This document shows, one piece after another, positions 54,890 to 63,989 of a stretch of DNA of 64,000 nt. The translations under genes and the position numbers were made by a program. The stretch is from an uncultured Fibrobacter sp. (GTDB taxonomy: Bacteria > Fibrobacterota > Fibrobacteria > Fibrobacterales > Fibrobacteraceae). How positions within the stretch are numbered: position 1 is the stretch's first letter; each line of letters opens with the position of its first letter. The stretch spans positions 1-64,000 of the forward strand of contig CAMKLO010000013.1 in the NCBI GenBank assembly GCA_946413655.1, given 5' to 3'. The notes under the pieces are model-generated. The model saw nothing but the letters and a program-made list of their open reading frames with translations, was not told the origin of the DNA and made no database searches.

Positions 54890-55780
54890 ATGAAAAAAAT
54901 TTTGGCATATCTTGCCGCCATATCGCTTGTATTTTTAGCATGCGACGGTTCTTCGTCAAGCCCCGCGTTTCCTGAAACAACTCCAGAAAGTTTGTCATCC
55001 ATCGCAACATCTGATTCCATATCCAGCAAAACTGAAATTCGATCGTCAAGCAGCATCGCCATTCCGTTTTTATTAAGCAGTTCATCATGGGATTCCAGAT
55101 GGGATATAAACGGATGTTGCCCTGAAAGCGGAGCACAATCAAGAGTTATAACCCTAACCAAATTTGGCGATACCGTCAACGTAACACTTGGAGAAAAAGA
55201 AATCTTTCGTGACAGTCTTTGCATTCCACCCCCTCCATCAGTCATAATTATAACATGCAATCCGCCAAAGATAACCTACAACGACTCCATCGTTATCGAC
55301 TCCAGCATTTCCGTGACGTCAAGCAATTCTATCTTGAGAGATAACCGGGACGGGGAACTCTATAAAACCATAAAAATCGGCGACCACATTTGGATGGCCG
55401 AAAATCTCCGCATTTTATCAGAATACAGCGAGTGTTACAAAAATGACCGGAATAATTGTAAAGAGTACGGAGCCTTATACAAGTTGTCCGAAGCAAAATA
55501 CGTTTGCCCTACAGGATGGCGCCTGCCAACAGCCGAGGAATGGCCAAAAGAACCTGACGACTTTGTAACAAATTATCCAGGCATCTATTATGCCAAATTA
55601 ATGTCATTTGAAGGGATAGATGAATCCGCACATTTTTGGACATCCTCAACAGATGCACAAAACAACGACTGTCCCGTAAAAATTTTAACAAGCAAAGGTT
55701 CCGAGCAGCCAAAACCAACTTGTGCAGAAAGCGAGAACGACTTCTTGTCCATTCGCTGCGTGAAAATTAATTCGAATTAA
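54890..55780 (+). CDS. FISUMP-domain (TIGR02145) lipoprotein
   Basis: Signal ending LVFLAC gives a lipoprotein, followed by a Ser-rich segment (to about residue 60). A middle region has paired Cys (GCCPESGAQSRVITLTKFGDTV). The FISUMP domain starts near residue 145: DNRDGELYKTIKIGDHIWMAENLRI, then YVCPTGWRLPTAEEW, FWTSSTDAQ and FLSIRCVKIN at the end. It is shorter than the domain at 27049. GGAGGAATT precedes the ATG at 54890; the frame is open upstream but overlaps the previous gene. Third gene of the cassette 3 operon. It overlaps the convergent pectate lyase stop by 4 bases. Confidence 0.82.
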   Translation: MKKILAYLAAISLVFLACDGSSSSPAFPETTPESLSSIATSDSISSKTEIRSSSSIAIPFLLSSSSWDSRWDINGCCPESGAQSRVITLTKFGDTVNVTLGEKEIFRDSLCIPPPPSVIIITCNPPKITYNDSIVIDSSISVTSSNSILRDNRDGELYKTIKIGDHIWMAENLRILSEYSECYKNDRNNCKEYGALYKLSEAKYVCPTGWRLPTAEEWPKEPDDFVTNYPGIYYAKLMSFEGIDESAHFWTSSTDAQNNDCPVKILTSKGSEQPKPTCAESENDFLSIRCVKINSN

Positions 55781-57495
55781 TTTACATTCACTCTTTGGAA
55801 AGTACGTCCAAGCCGCACCAAGTAGGCGCCCGGAGTTTTGAACTTCGCACGGAACGCTGATTCGAGAGCGTTGCGTTCAAGTTGCAAAGTTCCCAAGTAG
55901 CGGCCTTGCAAATCGAACACCGTTGCCAAACCCGATGCGTTCACAAAACTGTCTAAGCGAGTTGCGATAGATGTCGTGCCCGAACTCGACGAAACGCCTG
56001 CCGAGCTCGAAGGCGCTACGGAACTGCTCGAAAGCCCGTATTCGAAAGCGCCGAGGTCTGGTGCTTTACCAACGAACGGGAAGCCTAGATCTTCGCCCTT
56101 GTCTATCGCGCGACTCCCTTCCTTGAGTTTCAGGAAGCCCACATTAGGCAAGCTGCCGTCAGCGTTGCGCGGGCCAAGCATTCCCGGAATCGTCGAGAGA
56201 TCCTTGCCGGTCACGGTCATGCTCGGGTCATCGAGACTTACAAAGTCATCTTCGGTCAGGTCGAGATTCAAATTCCAAGAGTTGTTTTCGCCTGCCGGGC
56301 AATCCACATAATGGTCGATGTTCTGGCTCGATATCTTTTCCCAGCATGTTCCGATTTGCGAAAGTTTATTCGGGAAGGCGATGTTGTTCTTGAGTACGTG
56401 CGCCTTGTCACCCGTCAACGGAACGACTTCGGCAATGCGAGTTCTTTCATCATCAGCGTAAATTGTCGAGGGCATGCCAAAAGAGCGGTCCCCGTTTTTG
56501 TAGGAAGTGTTGTTGATCCATGTGCTACCGATGGTCGTGTAGTTCGAATAGAAACCGGTGGCTACATTGTTCCAAGCGACGCAATTCCTAATGATGTGTC
56601 TTCCCTTGTCGTTTCGGCTGTACCCCATCTTGAACCCGTTGCCATTCCCGTTAGGCGGTTTGCTTGTCCCGTAATGGATATAGCCATTCCCCATGGCGTA
56701 GCTGTTTTCTACGACTACAGGGAATTCCTGGGCCAGTACGTCATAGCCGTCATCGCTGTTCCACCAAGCTCGGCACCCGATGAACTTGGTAGTGTCGCCA
56801 TCGTACTGGTAATGCACGCCAAAGCCGTCGGCATTCTCGCCGTCGCCTTGCCAATCCGTGGGGTCGTAGTTGTCGTGCGCATCGCAGTTCAAAAAGAGGT
56901 GCCCACCGCCGCCCGATGCTCCGTCGTGCGCGAAGAATCCCGGCCCCGCATTGTGGTGGCTGTCGATTTGCTCCAAGAAAATGTGCTTGCTCGCGTAGAT
57001 GAAAATGCCCGAATTGGAATTGTGTATCATGGGCGTGTTGCGAACATCGAAGCCCTTCAAGTGCAGGTACTTTGCCGCAATCACGATAGGCGAAGTGTAC
57101 ATCGCCCCTTCGGGAGTGCCGTCACTATGCTCTTCGCCTGCTGCCACAGGGAGATTCGTCGCGTCGAAAATCGGGCGCTCGCCCGGGTAGGCCAGGTAAT
57201 GGATGCGGTTGTCGTCGCTCTCGCCGCTCGCGGTCAACAGGATGCCCGCCGTCATTTTGTATCGTTCGTAAAAGACGGTGTCGTGCAAGTCGTAAATGCC
57301 GCCGCGAATCCAGACGGTATCGCCCGCATGCACTACCGTATTTGCCTTGTTGAGCGTCGCGAAAGGCTTGTCCTTTGTGCCCGCCGCACTATCGCTGCCG
57401 TCGGTCGCCACGTAATACACGGCACCGAACGACTGGGTAGCCGACAAAGCCACCGACAAAACCGCTCCCAAAGCAACCATGAACTTTTTTCTCAT
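55777..57495 (-). CDS. Secreted right-handed beta-helix protein, probable PL9 pectate lyase
   Basis: Signal peptide to about residue 24 (SFGA). The N-terminus AVYYVATDGSDSAAGTKDKPFATLNKANTVVHAGDTVWIRGG is the typical opening of PL9-type and related beta-helix lyases. Helical-coil features follow: LHLKGFDVRNT, HIFLEQIDSHHNAGPGFFAHDG, FLNCDAHDNYDPTDWQGDGENADGFGVHYQYDGDTTKFIGCRAWWNSDDGYDVLAQ. The Asp-rich coil NADGFG...NSDDGYD fits the calcium site of PL9 enzymes, and GNGFKMGYSRNDKG contains a candidate catalytic Lys. A short serine linker precedes a C-terminal sorting-type domain (LATVFDLQGRYLGTLQL to RTFQRVNVN). Degradation of pectin is inferred; exact substrate unconfirmed. Confidence 0.82.
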   Translation of the reverse strand: MRKKFMVALGAVLSVALSATQSFGAVYYVATDGSDSAAGTKDKPFATLNKANTVVHAGDTVWIRGGIYDLHDTVFYERYKMTAGILLTASGESDDNRIHYLAYPGERPIFDATNLPVAAGEEHSDGTPEGAMYTSPIVIAAKYLHLKGFDVRNTPMIHNSNSGIFIYASKHIFLEQIDSHHNAGPGFFAHDGASGGGGHLFLNCDAHDNYDPTDWQGDGENADGFGVHYQYDGDTTKFIGCRAWWNSDDGYDVLAQEFPVVVENSYAMGNGYIHYGTSKPPNGNGNGFKMGYSRNDKGRHIIRNCVAWNNVATGFYSNYTTIGSTWINNTSYKNGDRSFGMPSTIYADDERTRIAEVVPLTGDKAHVLKNNIAFPNKLSQIGTCWEKISSQNIDHYVDCPAGENNSWNLNLDLTEDDFVSLDDPSMTVTGKDLSTIPGMLGPRNADGSLPNVGFLKLKEGSRAIDKGEDLGFPFVGKAPDLGAFEYGLSSSSVAPSSSAGVSSSSGTTSIATRLDSFVNASGLATVFDLQGRYLGTLQLERNALESAFRAKFKTPGAYLVRLGRTFQRVNVN

Positions 57496-57571
57496 AAACA
57501 CCTGCAACAACTTCTTGTAATATACTCAAATTTTCGAAGAAGCAGGTGTGAGCCGCAACAAATTGATTAAG

Positions 57572-59083
57572 CTAGCCATCGAGGCCTGTGCACCCCTCGA
57601 ACATTTCCTTGTAGCAATCCATTGCTAATGTGGTAGCGGGAAGTGTGGGAATTTGTACGAGACCAGTACACTCGCGGAACATTCCCCAGTAGCACTCGAC
57701 AGCCAAAGTCGTAGCAGGCAGTTCTGGAGCTTGCGTAAGGCTTACGCACTCCTGGAACATCCAAGCATAGCACCGTGTGTATAATTTCTTAGCTGGGAGT
57801 GCCGGGGCATGCGTCAAGCTGGAGCACCTTCGGAACATCTCCCTGTAGCACTTGTCAGCTAGTTTTGTGGCAGGCAATTGAGGAGCTTGCTTAAGACTAG
57901 AGCACCCATAAAACATTTCCAAGTAACATTCTTTAGCCATCTTCGTAGCGGGCAGTTCCGGAGCATGCGTGAGGCTTTTGCACCCTTCGAACATACATTC
58001 GTAACAAGCTCTTTCCAACTTGGTTGCAGGTAGTTCTGGAGCATGCGTAAGACTTGTGCACTTCTTGAACATACAATAGTAGCAGCCTTGTGCCAAAGTC
58101 GTGGCAGGCAATTCCGGAGCTTGCGTGAGATTGGAGCAACCATCGAACATTTCTTCGCAACAAAAACAATCCAACGTCATTGCGTTCAATTGAGGGGCTT
58201 GCGTGAGGTTGGTACAGCTTTGAAACATACCAGAGTAGCATCTGTTGGCTAAAATAGTAGCGGGTAGTCGAGGGGCTTGCACGAGATGATTACACCAAGC
58301 AAACATACGTTCATAGCAACAATTTTCCAACTTGGTCGCGGGCAGTTCGGGAGCTTGCGTAAGGCTAGTGCACTTCTTGAACATATGATAGTAACAAAAT
58401 TCAGCAAGCGTGGTGGCTGGCAGCTTTGGAGCTTGAGTCAAACCCGTGCATTCATTAAACATGTAACTGTAGCACCTTTCTGCCAATGTCGTTGCAGGCA
58501 GTTGTGGAGGGCTAATCAAACTTGTACAACCAATAAACATCCCGTAATAGCACTCCATCGCAAGCGTTGTCGCCGGCAGTTGAGGAGCTTGCTTGAGGCT
58601 AGAGCACTCATAAAACATTCCTTCATAGCACCCCATTGAGAGCGTTGTCGCTGGCAATTCTGGAGCTTGCGTCAAGCCCGCACAATGAAGAAACAATCTT
58701 GCGAAACAGAAGTCGTTCGGAATGACTTTAGCCTCCCCCTTTCCGTCGATCAAACTCATCACGCTGCCGCTTGCGGCGATCCGTCCAGTTAGAACAAATG
58801 AAGTGCTCTTTTTTTTCAGGTCCTTCGAGAAACCTTCTGGATTGTCGCCCTTCAGCCATGCACAGTCCCCTTTATTTTTCAGTACGATCGGGGAGTTCTT
58901 TTTCATGGCATTCCATGTTACACCTTTATCCAGCGAGTATTGCAAATCCGGGAATTTTTTTGTTTGATTTACAGCCGAAAACGACGCATTGTCCTCCTCG
59001 GCTGTGAAGGTGAGGTAATTGCAGGACGGCACGGCTTCGGCACGCCCCTCCGTGAAAAGAACATCTGTTTTTAAATCATTCAT
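57572..59083 (-). CDS. BspA-like repeat protein with about fourteen 26-residue repeats
   Basis: The N-terminal 130 residues (NYLTFTAEEDNASFS..., YSLDKGVTWNAM, VLTGRIAASGSVMSLID) look like a beta domain. About fourteen repeats of 26 residues follow, consensus MFxxCxSLTQAPELPATTLAxxCYxx, a cysteine-rich relative of BspA/leucine-rich repeats. The repeats are also similar at DNA level (78-bp period). The protein ends abruptly within a repeat (MFEGCTGLDG). No signal peptide is seen, unlike the nearby surface proteins. ATG at 59083; TATATT is 8 bases upstream and no ribosome site is present. Binding or structural role assumed, target unknown. Confidence 0.75.
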   Translation of the reverse strand: MNDLKTDVLFTEGRAEAVPSCNYLTFTAEEDNASFSAVNQTKKFPDLQYSLDKGVTWNAMKKNSPIVLKNKGDCAWLKGDNPEGFSKDLKKKSTSFVLTGRIAASGSVMSLIDGKGEAKVIPNDFCFARLFLHCAGLTQAPELPATTLSMGCYEGMFYECSSLKQAPQLPATTLAMECYYGMFIGCTSLISPPQLPATTLAERCYSYMFNECTGLTQAPKLPATTLAEFCYYHMFKKCTSLTQAPELPATKLENCCYERMFAWCNHLVQAPRLPATILANRCYSGMFQSCTNLTQAPQLNAMTLDCFCCEEMFDGCSNLTQAPELPATTLAQGCYYCMFKKCTSLTHAPELPATKLERACYECMFEGCKSLTHAPELPATKMAKECYLEMFYGCSSLKQAPQLPATKLADKCYREMFRRCSSLTHAPALPAKKLYTRCYAWMFQECVSLTQAPELPATTLAVECYWGMFRECTGLVQIPTLPATTLAMDCYKEMFEGCTGLDG

Positions 59084-59136
59084 CAATTTTCAATATATAT
59101 TTTTTTAGAGGAGGCGTTTTCCAAGACAGAGTTTGC

Positions 59137-59235
59137 CTAAGCCCCTAAGTGCAAAATCAAATCAGCAAGAGCCTTTTGAGCGTCCGAATTGGCAGCATAA
59201 TTCCGCATGACGGATTTCATGTCGAGGAGGCGCAT
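59137..59235 (-). CDS. Tiny reading frame, possible gene remnant (32 aa)
   Basis: MRLLDMKSVMRNYAANSDAQ followed by KALADLILHLGA and a stop reads like the helical end of a larger protein. A stop lies six codons upstream and only a weak GGGAAAA precedes the ATG. It sits in the gap between the repeat protein and the R-M operon. Could be a remnant left by insertion of that operon. Confidence 0.2.
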   Translation of the reverse strand: MRLLDMKSVMRNYAANSDAQKALADLILHLGA

Positions 59236-59299
59236 TTTTCCCGTCGGACATTAGTGTATCTAAATAGTCAAATGTCGGCACAGGTGTCGAAAGGAAATT

Positions 59300-61180
59300 T
59301 TACATCTTGTAAAACGTATACCCTTGAGGTAAAGTTATCGAAGGCATCCACAGAGGAAATCCGTTCCATCCTTTCTCTTTCTCACCATTCAATCTATACA
59401 GAGCACAAACAATATTATTTGGATATCTCTGCATTAATAATCTATCTGATGCAGAAAGCATTGTTCCTGTTCCTGCTCCAATAGAACGATTCCTTTTCAC
59501 CAACAACAAGACTTTTTTTGAGATTCCATCATCTGCATTTTCAAGAATATCCAAAGCATTGATAAAATTCTTTGATTTCCAATCATATTCTTGACTACTA
59601 TCTATTTTTGACAATACACTTTTCAAAAAAGGGATGTCTGTTTCGTAAAATGAATCAGAATCAGGAAAACTGCTTAACACGCCATCAAGCAAATCAACAT
59701 TGCTATTTATAGGATAAGATGCAAAATAATTGACACCACCAACAAGTAGTTGCAATTTTTCTGTATTTACCACATTTTTTCTAGTCGGTCGAATTCCTTC
59801 CATATAAAAAAGATGTGTATCATTTATACCCGTCGTCCTTATTTGGTTTACAAGGGCATTCTGCGAAGCATTCAATTCTTGAAATAGTTTGTGGATAAAG
59901 GGAGGCATATAAAGACGGATACTACTTCTATCTCTGTCGTATCCGAACATTCGACAATGCTGCCAAAATGTATCCGCCTGGGGAACTTTTGCACTTCTTG
60001 AATAATACACTGTTTGTAAGTATGGGAATGTCACTCCACGTCCTAATGTGTTTCCTCCGATAACAATATTAAAACCTTCTGTAATAGATTGCGATGCATC
60101 CGAAACGGAATTTAAAGTGATAATGTTTATTTTTGAATGAAAAAGCAAGTCGCGAATTTCATCAAAAATTTTTCCAAAAGGCAATATATCAGGCTTCGTC
60201 TTCTGAATATCTTCCCAACATTCCTTGAAACTTAATTGAAGTACATCGTCTTCCATATTTTGCAAAATGTCATTAAGATGAGCTCCAACCTTTTGCGCAA
60301 TAACATTATGTTCTTTAATTCTAACACTTGGATGAATTAAAGCAGAACAAGTTAATTTTCCACTAAGGTTTGTTTCTGCAGAGATTATCAAAAAATGTCT
60401 TATGGCTGTAGCCAATCCTTCAGTTATTTCAGCATTGGCCTCTTTATTGTCTTCAATTTCGGAGGAATCCACTTCTCTTATACAATAAGAGTCTGGTTTT
60501 GCAAAAAAGAAATTTCCACCAACATAGTCTTTGCCGGGCTCAAAGTATGTTACAGCATCAGGTCGAAAATCAGAATCTACACTTTGTAACAAAACGGCTT
60601 GCGGAGTTGCTGTAACCTGCATGTAAACACATGATTGAGCGTCATCGCATATGGCACGTAGATTATTGTTTATGGTGCTATAATCATCTTGGTTAACTTT
60701 AGTATTTAGACTTCCAGCATCAGCTTCATCATCAATTACAAAGATGGGAGAATCTTTCAATCTCTTTGAATTCAAAAATTCATTACGCCATTTCTTTAGG
60801 ATTCTCGAATTCTTTTTCAAAACAACCAAAGAAGGCTGTGTTGTATTAGCTCTAAATCGAATAGTATCCGTTTCTCCACAAACGCAAAGACCTTCTTGAA
60901 AGCTTTGCAAAGCCCTTAAAAATGTCTGAAGTTGTAATTTCGTATTGTCACTTGTCACCAACAAAAAATGATAGAAGCCAGCATCAATGGCTGCGGCCAT
61001 AACACCAAACATATGGCTAGTCTTTCCACTCTGAACCTCACCCAACAACAATTCATTAAATCGCTTTTTCTTATATGATTGCAGCAAATCCTTTTTCAGA
61101 ATTTTTTCTGCAATTAACTTGATACTGTTTTTTGTATCTTCGTATGGGATCTCGTTTAGATATCGATCCAAATAGGTCAT
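59300..61180 (-). CDS. Z1-domain ATPase/helicase-like protein of an R-M system
   Basis: About 626 residues. SF2-like ATPase core: LLGEVQSGKTSHMFGVMAAAI (Walker A), IFVIDDEADAGSLN (motif II), CVYMQVTATPQAVLLQ (motif III). The Z1 region carries NIVIGGNTLGRGVTFPYLQTVYYSR and QADTFWQHCRMFGYDRDRSSIRLYMP (arginine-finger type motif VI). Z1 proteins occur in restriction and conflict operons with methyltransferases and nucleases, exactly as here. Probable role: ATP-driven translocation or loading for the nuclease. GGAG overlaps the end of the nuclease gene; of three candidate starts I chose 61180 for spacing. AT-rich compared with the neighbouring genes. Confidence 0.82.
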   Translation of the reverse strand: MTYLDRYLNEIPYEDTKNSIKLIAEKILKKDLLQSYKKKRFNELLLGEVQSGKTSHMFGVMAAAIDAGFYHFLLVTSDNTKLQLQTFLRALQSFQEGLCVCGETDTIRFRANTTQPSLVVLKKNSRILKKWRNEFLNSKRLKDSPIFVIDDEADAGSLNTKVNQDDYSTINNNLRAICDDAQSCVYMQVTATPQAVLLQSVDSDFRPDAVTYFEPGKDYVGGNFFFAKPDSYCIREVDSSEIEDNKEANAEITEGLATAIRHFLIISAETNLSGKLTCSALIHPSVRIKEHNVIAQKVGAHLNDILQNMEDDVLQLSFKECWEDIQKTKPDILPFGKIFDEIRDLLFHSKINIITLNSVSDASQSITEGFNIVIGGNTLGRGVTFPYLQTVYYSRSAKVPQADTFWQHCRMFGYDRDRSSIRLYMPPFIHKLFQELNASQNALVNQIRTTGINDTHLFYMEGIRPTRKNVVNTEKLQLLVGGVNYFASYPINSNVDLLDGVLSSFPDSDSFYETDIPFLKSVLSKIDSSQEYDWKSKNFINALDILENADDGISKKVLLLVKRNRSIGAGTGTMLSASDRLLMQRYPNNIVCALYRLNGEKEKGWNGFPLWMPSITLPQGYTFYKM

Positions 61181-61182
61181 CA

Positions 61183-62223
61183 TCACACTCCAAAGTCAAG
61201 AAACCAGTCATCATTCCCAATTTTCACTAGTTTTGCGCTTGATCGTCCGTATTTTTTTAGAACTTCATCTGTAACAGGGAATCCAGCCGTCAAGACACCA
61301 GCGTTTTCAAGCCGTCCTTTTATCCATTTCCCCAAAATTTTCAAATCTGGAGATGAACGGAAATTCTTAGAGTTTGTCCCACTCGTTTTGCATAAGAACG
61401 AATATCCATCATCAGTAAATACGTTAAATGTTTTACAATAAGGATAATCCGGCTGATCAGTCGTTAATTTTGGAACAATGATCTCCACTTCATACCAATC
61501 TCTTGGCAAAATGATTCCATTAGCTTGTTCACGGCCTTTTCCAAAGAAAACATTTAGGTTACTTTTGCCCTCTGTTTTCATCGGGATTTCAAACGACACA
61601 TTTGATTTTGCAGCAAGTTCAATTTTTTCTTGCAGCTCTCGTTTATCTAACTTGCGGACATCAAGATAATTTTCAAACAAATCTCTATGAGATTCAATCT
61701 TTATATCTCCATCATCAACGTGTTCCAATGGAATACAGTTTTTCTCTTTCAATTCTTCAAAAAAAGCTCGCAGTGGTTTTGTTACCGAAATTTCATCCGT
61801 AAAAATATCGTTATCAAAAACACGTTCCATTATGTTTAATTTTGATATATTACTTGAACCGATAATGGATTTGTAATTATTCTTGAAATATTTTGCTAGA
61901 TAAATTTTTCCATGATACTTTGTTCTATTGGCAAGATATACACAACCCCGCTCCCGCTCCTTAAGTATTTGATTCAAATATTTAAGTCCATCATACTGCG
62001 CTTTTGAAAATCCTTCAAAATAATGCATTCCTATAATCAAATCAAGGTGAGCCGAGTATTCTTTTTCATAAAGTCCAATCAATTTCGCAATAGACTCTTC
62101 GGAACAATATCCACTTGCGATGGACAATTCTTGAGCCCCATCCAACATTGAATGGAATGTATCAATAAAGGTTTTACCCTTCCATTCTACGGGAAAATAA
62201 TTTGAGCTTATGAGTTCTATCAT
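61183..62223 (-). CDS. NgoFVII-like restriction endonuclease (PLD fold)
   Basis: 346 residues. The N-terminal half has the phospholipase-D nuclease pattern: a helix-strand start (SIASGYCSEESIAKLIGLYE), LDLIIGMHYFEGF, then the HKD motif as YHGKIYLAKYF with NYKSIIGSSNIS, and DNDIFTDE. A single HKD copy implies a dimer, as in BfiI. The C-terminal half (about 200-346; LNVFFGKGREQANGIILPRDWYEVEIIVP) matches the DNA-recognition part of the NgoFVII family. Its start overlaps the methyltransferase stop by 4 bases, and its stop overlaps the Z1 start region, so all three genes are translationally coupled. Recognition sequence unknown. Confidence 0.82.
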   Translation of the reverse strand: MIELISSNYFPVEWKGKTFIDTFHSMLDGAQELSIASGYCSEESIAKLIGLYEKEYSAHLDLIIGMHYFEGFSKAQYDGLKYLNQILKERERGCVYLANRTKYHGKIYLAKYFKNNYKSIIGSSNISKLNIMERVFDNDIFTDEISVTKPLRAFFEELKEKNCIPLEHVDDGDIKIESHRDLFENYLDVRKLDKRELQEKIELAAKSNVSFEIPMKTEGKSNLNVFFGKGREQANGIILPRDWYEVEIIVPKLTTDQPDYPYCKTFNVFTDDGYSFLCKTSGTNSKNFRSSPDLKILGKWIKGRLENAGVLTAGFPVTDEVLKKYGRSSAKLVKIGNDDWFLDFGV

Positions 62224-63344
62224 TTTTCTTCCCGCTGTTTATAATCGTATTCAAGCCTTTCCTTGATACTCATTTTTTGTAATTTCTCGTTAATTTCCCG
62301 AATATCAGTCTTTTTGTATTCTCCAAAGAACAAGGGCTTCAATTCTTTCGCAACAAGAGAAACACCTTTGGGCGGAACCGCGTTTCCAATCTGCCTACGA
62401 ACTTCTGTAATTGACCCCTCGAAAATAAAATTATCGGGAAACGTTTGAATTCTAGCTCGTTCACGATTTGTCAAAGGGCGTGGTTCAGGATAATGGTAAC
62501 CCCATGTCCCACCACCACCTGCAGCAATAATGGTTGTTGAAGGTTCACTTCTATGCACGCGCCTATAGACATGACTAATCATCCCTTTAACATACAGCGG
62601 ATCGTCCTTAGGGATATCCGTAAAATTTCCACCCTCAGAAATCTTTTCAAGTCGTTTTCTTGTTTTTTCCGTTATGTTCATATGTTCATTGTTGGCCTTT
62701 ACCTTTTCCACATTTTTAAAGGCATCGCTAACAGTGACATAAGGTTTCTTTCCGCGAGGTCCATGTGTCGGAGCAGGATGGATAAAATTAAATCCTGTAT
62801 CAAGACGAATTCCGACAAGCAACACACGCTCTCTATATTGCGGAACACCATATTCAGCAAAATTGTACAACTGCATTTTTACCATGTAGCCAGGGCCAAT
62901 TTTGCTAAAATCTTCAATAATTTGTTTAATCGCACGCCCATCATTTGCAGTCAACAGCCCCTTAACATTCTCAGCGACAAAAGCTTTAGGTTTCTTTGCC
63001 GCAATAAAGCGGAGAAAGTTTTTATACAAACTGCCACGATCACCATTCAACCCAGGCTGTTTCCAAATAATCGAGAAATCTTGGCAAGGAAAACCACCGA
63101 TAATCAAATCACAATCAGGAATACTCTTGTCCGTATCGGGTTCTATCTTTTCGATATTTTCCGATGTAATCACATCACCAAAATGATTACGAAACGTCTT
63201 TACAGCCCATTCATTGATATCATTTGCCCAAACGGTTTCATAATCACCAACTTGTTCAAATCCTAAATCTAGACCACCGCAACCAGAGAATAAAGAAAGG
63301 ACTTTTATCTTATCGTGTTTCTTTTCCTTCGATGACGCCATCAT
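62220..63344 (-). CDS. DNA (cytosine-5) methyltransferase of an R-M system
   Basis: 374 residues with the ordered C5 motifs: I LSLFSGCGGLDLGFEQ, IV IIGGFPCQDFSI with catalytic Cys, VI FVAENVKGLL, VIII VPQYRERVLLVGI, a short target-recognition region (about 205-285), IX RPLTNRERARIQTFPDNF, X QIGNAVPPKGVSLVAKEL. The start is preceded by GGAGCGAA; ATG 63344 and 63341 are both possible. It is first in the operon, so protection would be made before cleavage. No controller protein gene is seen upstream. Confidence 0.92.
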   Translation of the reverse strand: MMASSKEKKHDKIKVLSLFSGCGGLDLGFEQVGDYETVWANDINEWAVKTFRNHFGDVITSENIEKIEPDTDKSIPDCDLIIGGFPCQDFSIIWKQPGLNGDRGSLYKNFLRFIAAKKPKAFVAENVKGLLTANDGRAIKQIIEDFSKIGPGYMVKMQLYNFAEYGVPQYRERVLLVGIRLDTGFNFIHPAPTHGPRGKKPYVTVSDAFKNVEKVKANNEHMNITEKTRKRLEKISEGGNFTDIPKDDPLYVKGMISHVYRRVHRSEPSTTIIAAGGGGTWGYHYPEPRPLTNRERARIQTFPDNFIFEGSITEVRRQIGNAVPPKGVSLVAKELKPLFFGEYKKTDIREINEKLQKMSIKERLEYDYKQREEK

Positions 63345-63989
63345 TTCGCTCCGTTTTGAAAGTGAACGAGTTCACTCTCGCGGGAGCGGTTCTGGCCGAT
63401 TCGCTTGGCCGGGGTGCGGGCAAAAAGAAACGGCGGGGAGCCGACTCACTCCTCGCCTAAAAGCGCGACATTTTCAAAAGAATACAATACACCCGCAACA
63501 TGCCGGTCAGAGATAGCTTCGCCTTTACAGGCTCGCAATGACGTGGCACAACACCCTAAGCATACAGTACGCCCAGGGTACACTACGCCCATGCAACTCA
63601 CGGGCGATGGCGAGTTATTGTCTTATCCTTCCGATTAGAATTGTCGAGATTCCAGGTGGGAAACAAGAGTATAACTCAACGAGTTCGCTCCTATTCAGCA
63701 CCAACCTAGTCGTTTTTGAAAACAAAAAAGGCGTGGAGTTGAATGCACTTACCCACCTGAGGCTCTCGACTGCCTATACGGAATAAACGCAAACAACTCA
63801 CGCCCCAAAAGGCCGCTTGCGTACAGGCAGACTGCTATATAACAAAAAACCATGTAGCAAAACGATGCGGCAGGCATGCACCAGTCGCAGACGTGAGCGT
63901 CCGTCTTATTCATCCGTTTTTGAATTGTCGAGATTCAGGTGGCGAATAAGAGAAAACTCTATTTTCTGTTGGAAATATAGATTATTGCA
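63345..63989. other. 645-base non-coding stretch with interlocking inverted repeats
   Basis: No convincing gene. Seen: a GCTCGCAATGACG dispersed repeat (63511-63543); a 55-60-base imperfect direct repeat (63620-63680 and 63904-63960) containing GTCGAGATTC(C)AGGTGG; an inverted copy of that core at 63752-63770; GGCGTGGAGTTG (63730-63741) against CAACTCACGCC (63794-63804); CTGCCTATACG (63770-63780) against CGTACAGGCAG (63820-63830). The pairings cross one another. An 82-codon open frame at 63538-63786 overlaps these repeats and is probably chance. Confidence 0.6.

Noticed and set aside
56311..57570. 419-codon plus-strand frame opposite the pectate lyase
   Set aside because: Shadow frame without signal peptide or motifs.
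63538..63786. 82-codon frame near the window end
   Set aside because: No ribosome site, overlaps the direct and inverted repeats, and its second repeat copy does not keep the frame.
63345..63989. tmRNA, RNase P RNA or SRP RNA
   Set aside because: Crossing stems prompted the check, but the conserved tmRNA 5' end and tag, the RNase P core and the SRP tetraloop motifs are all missing.
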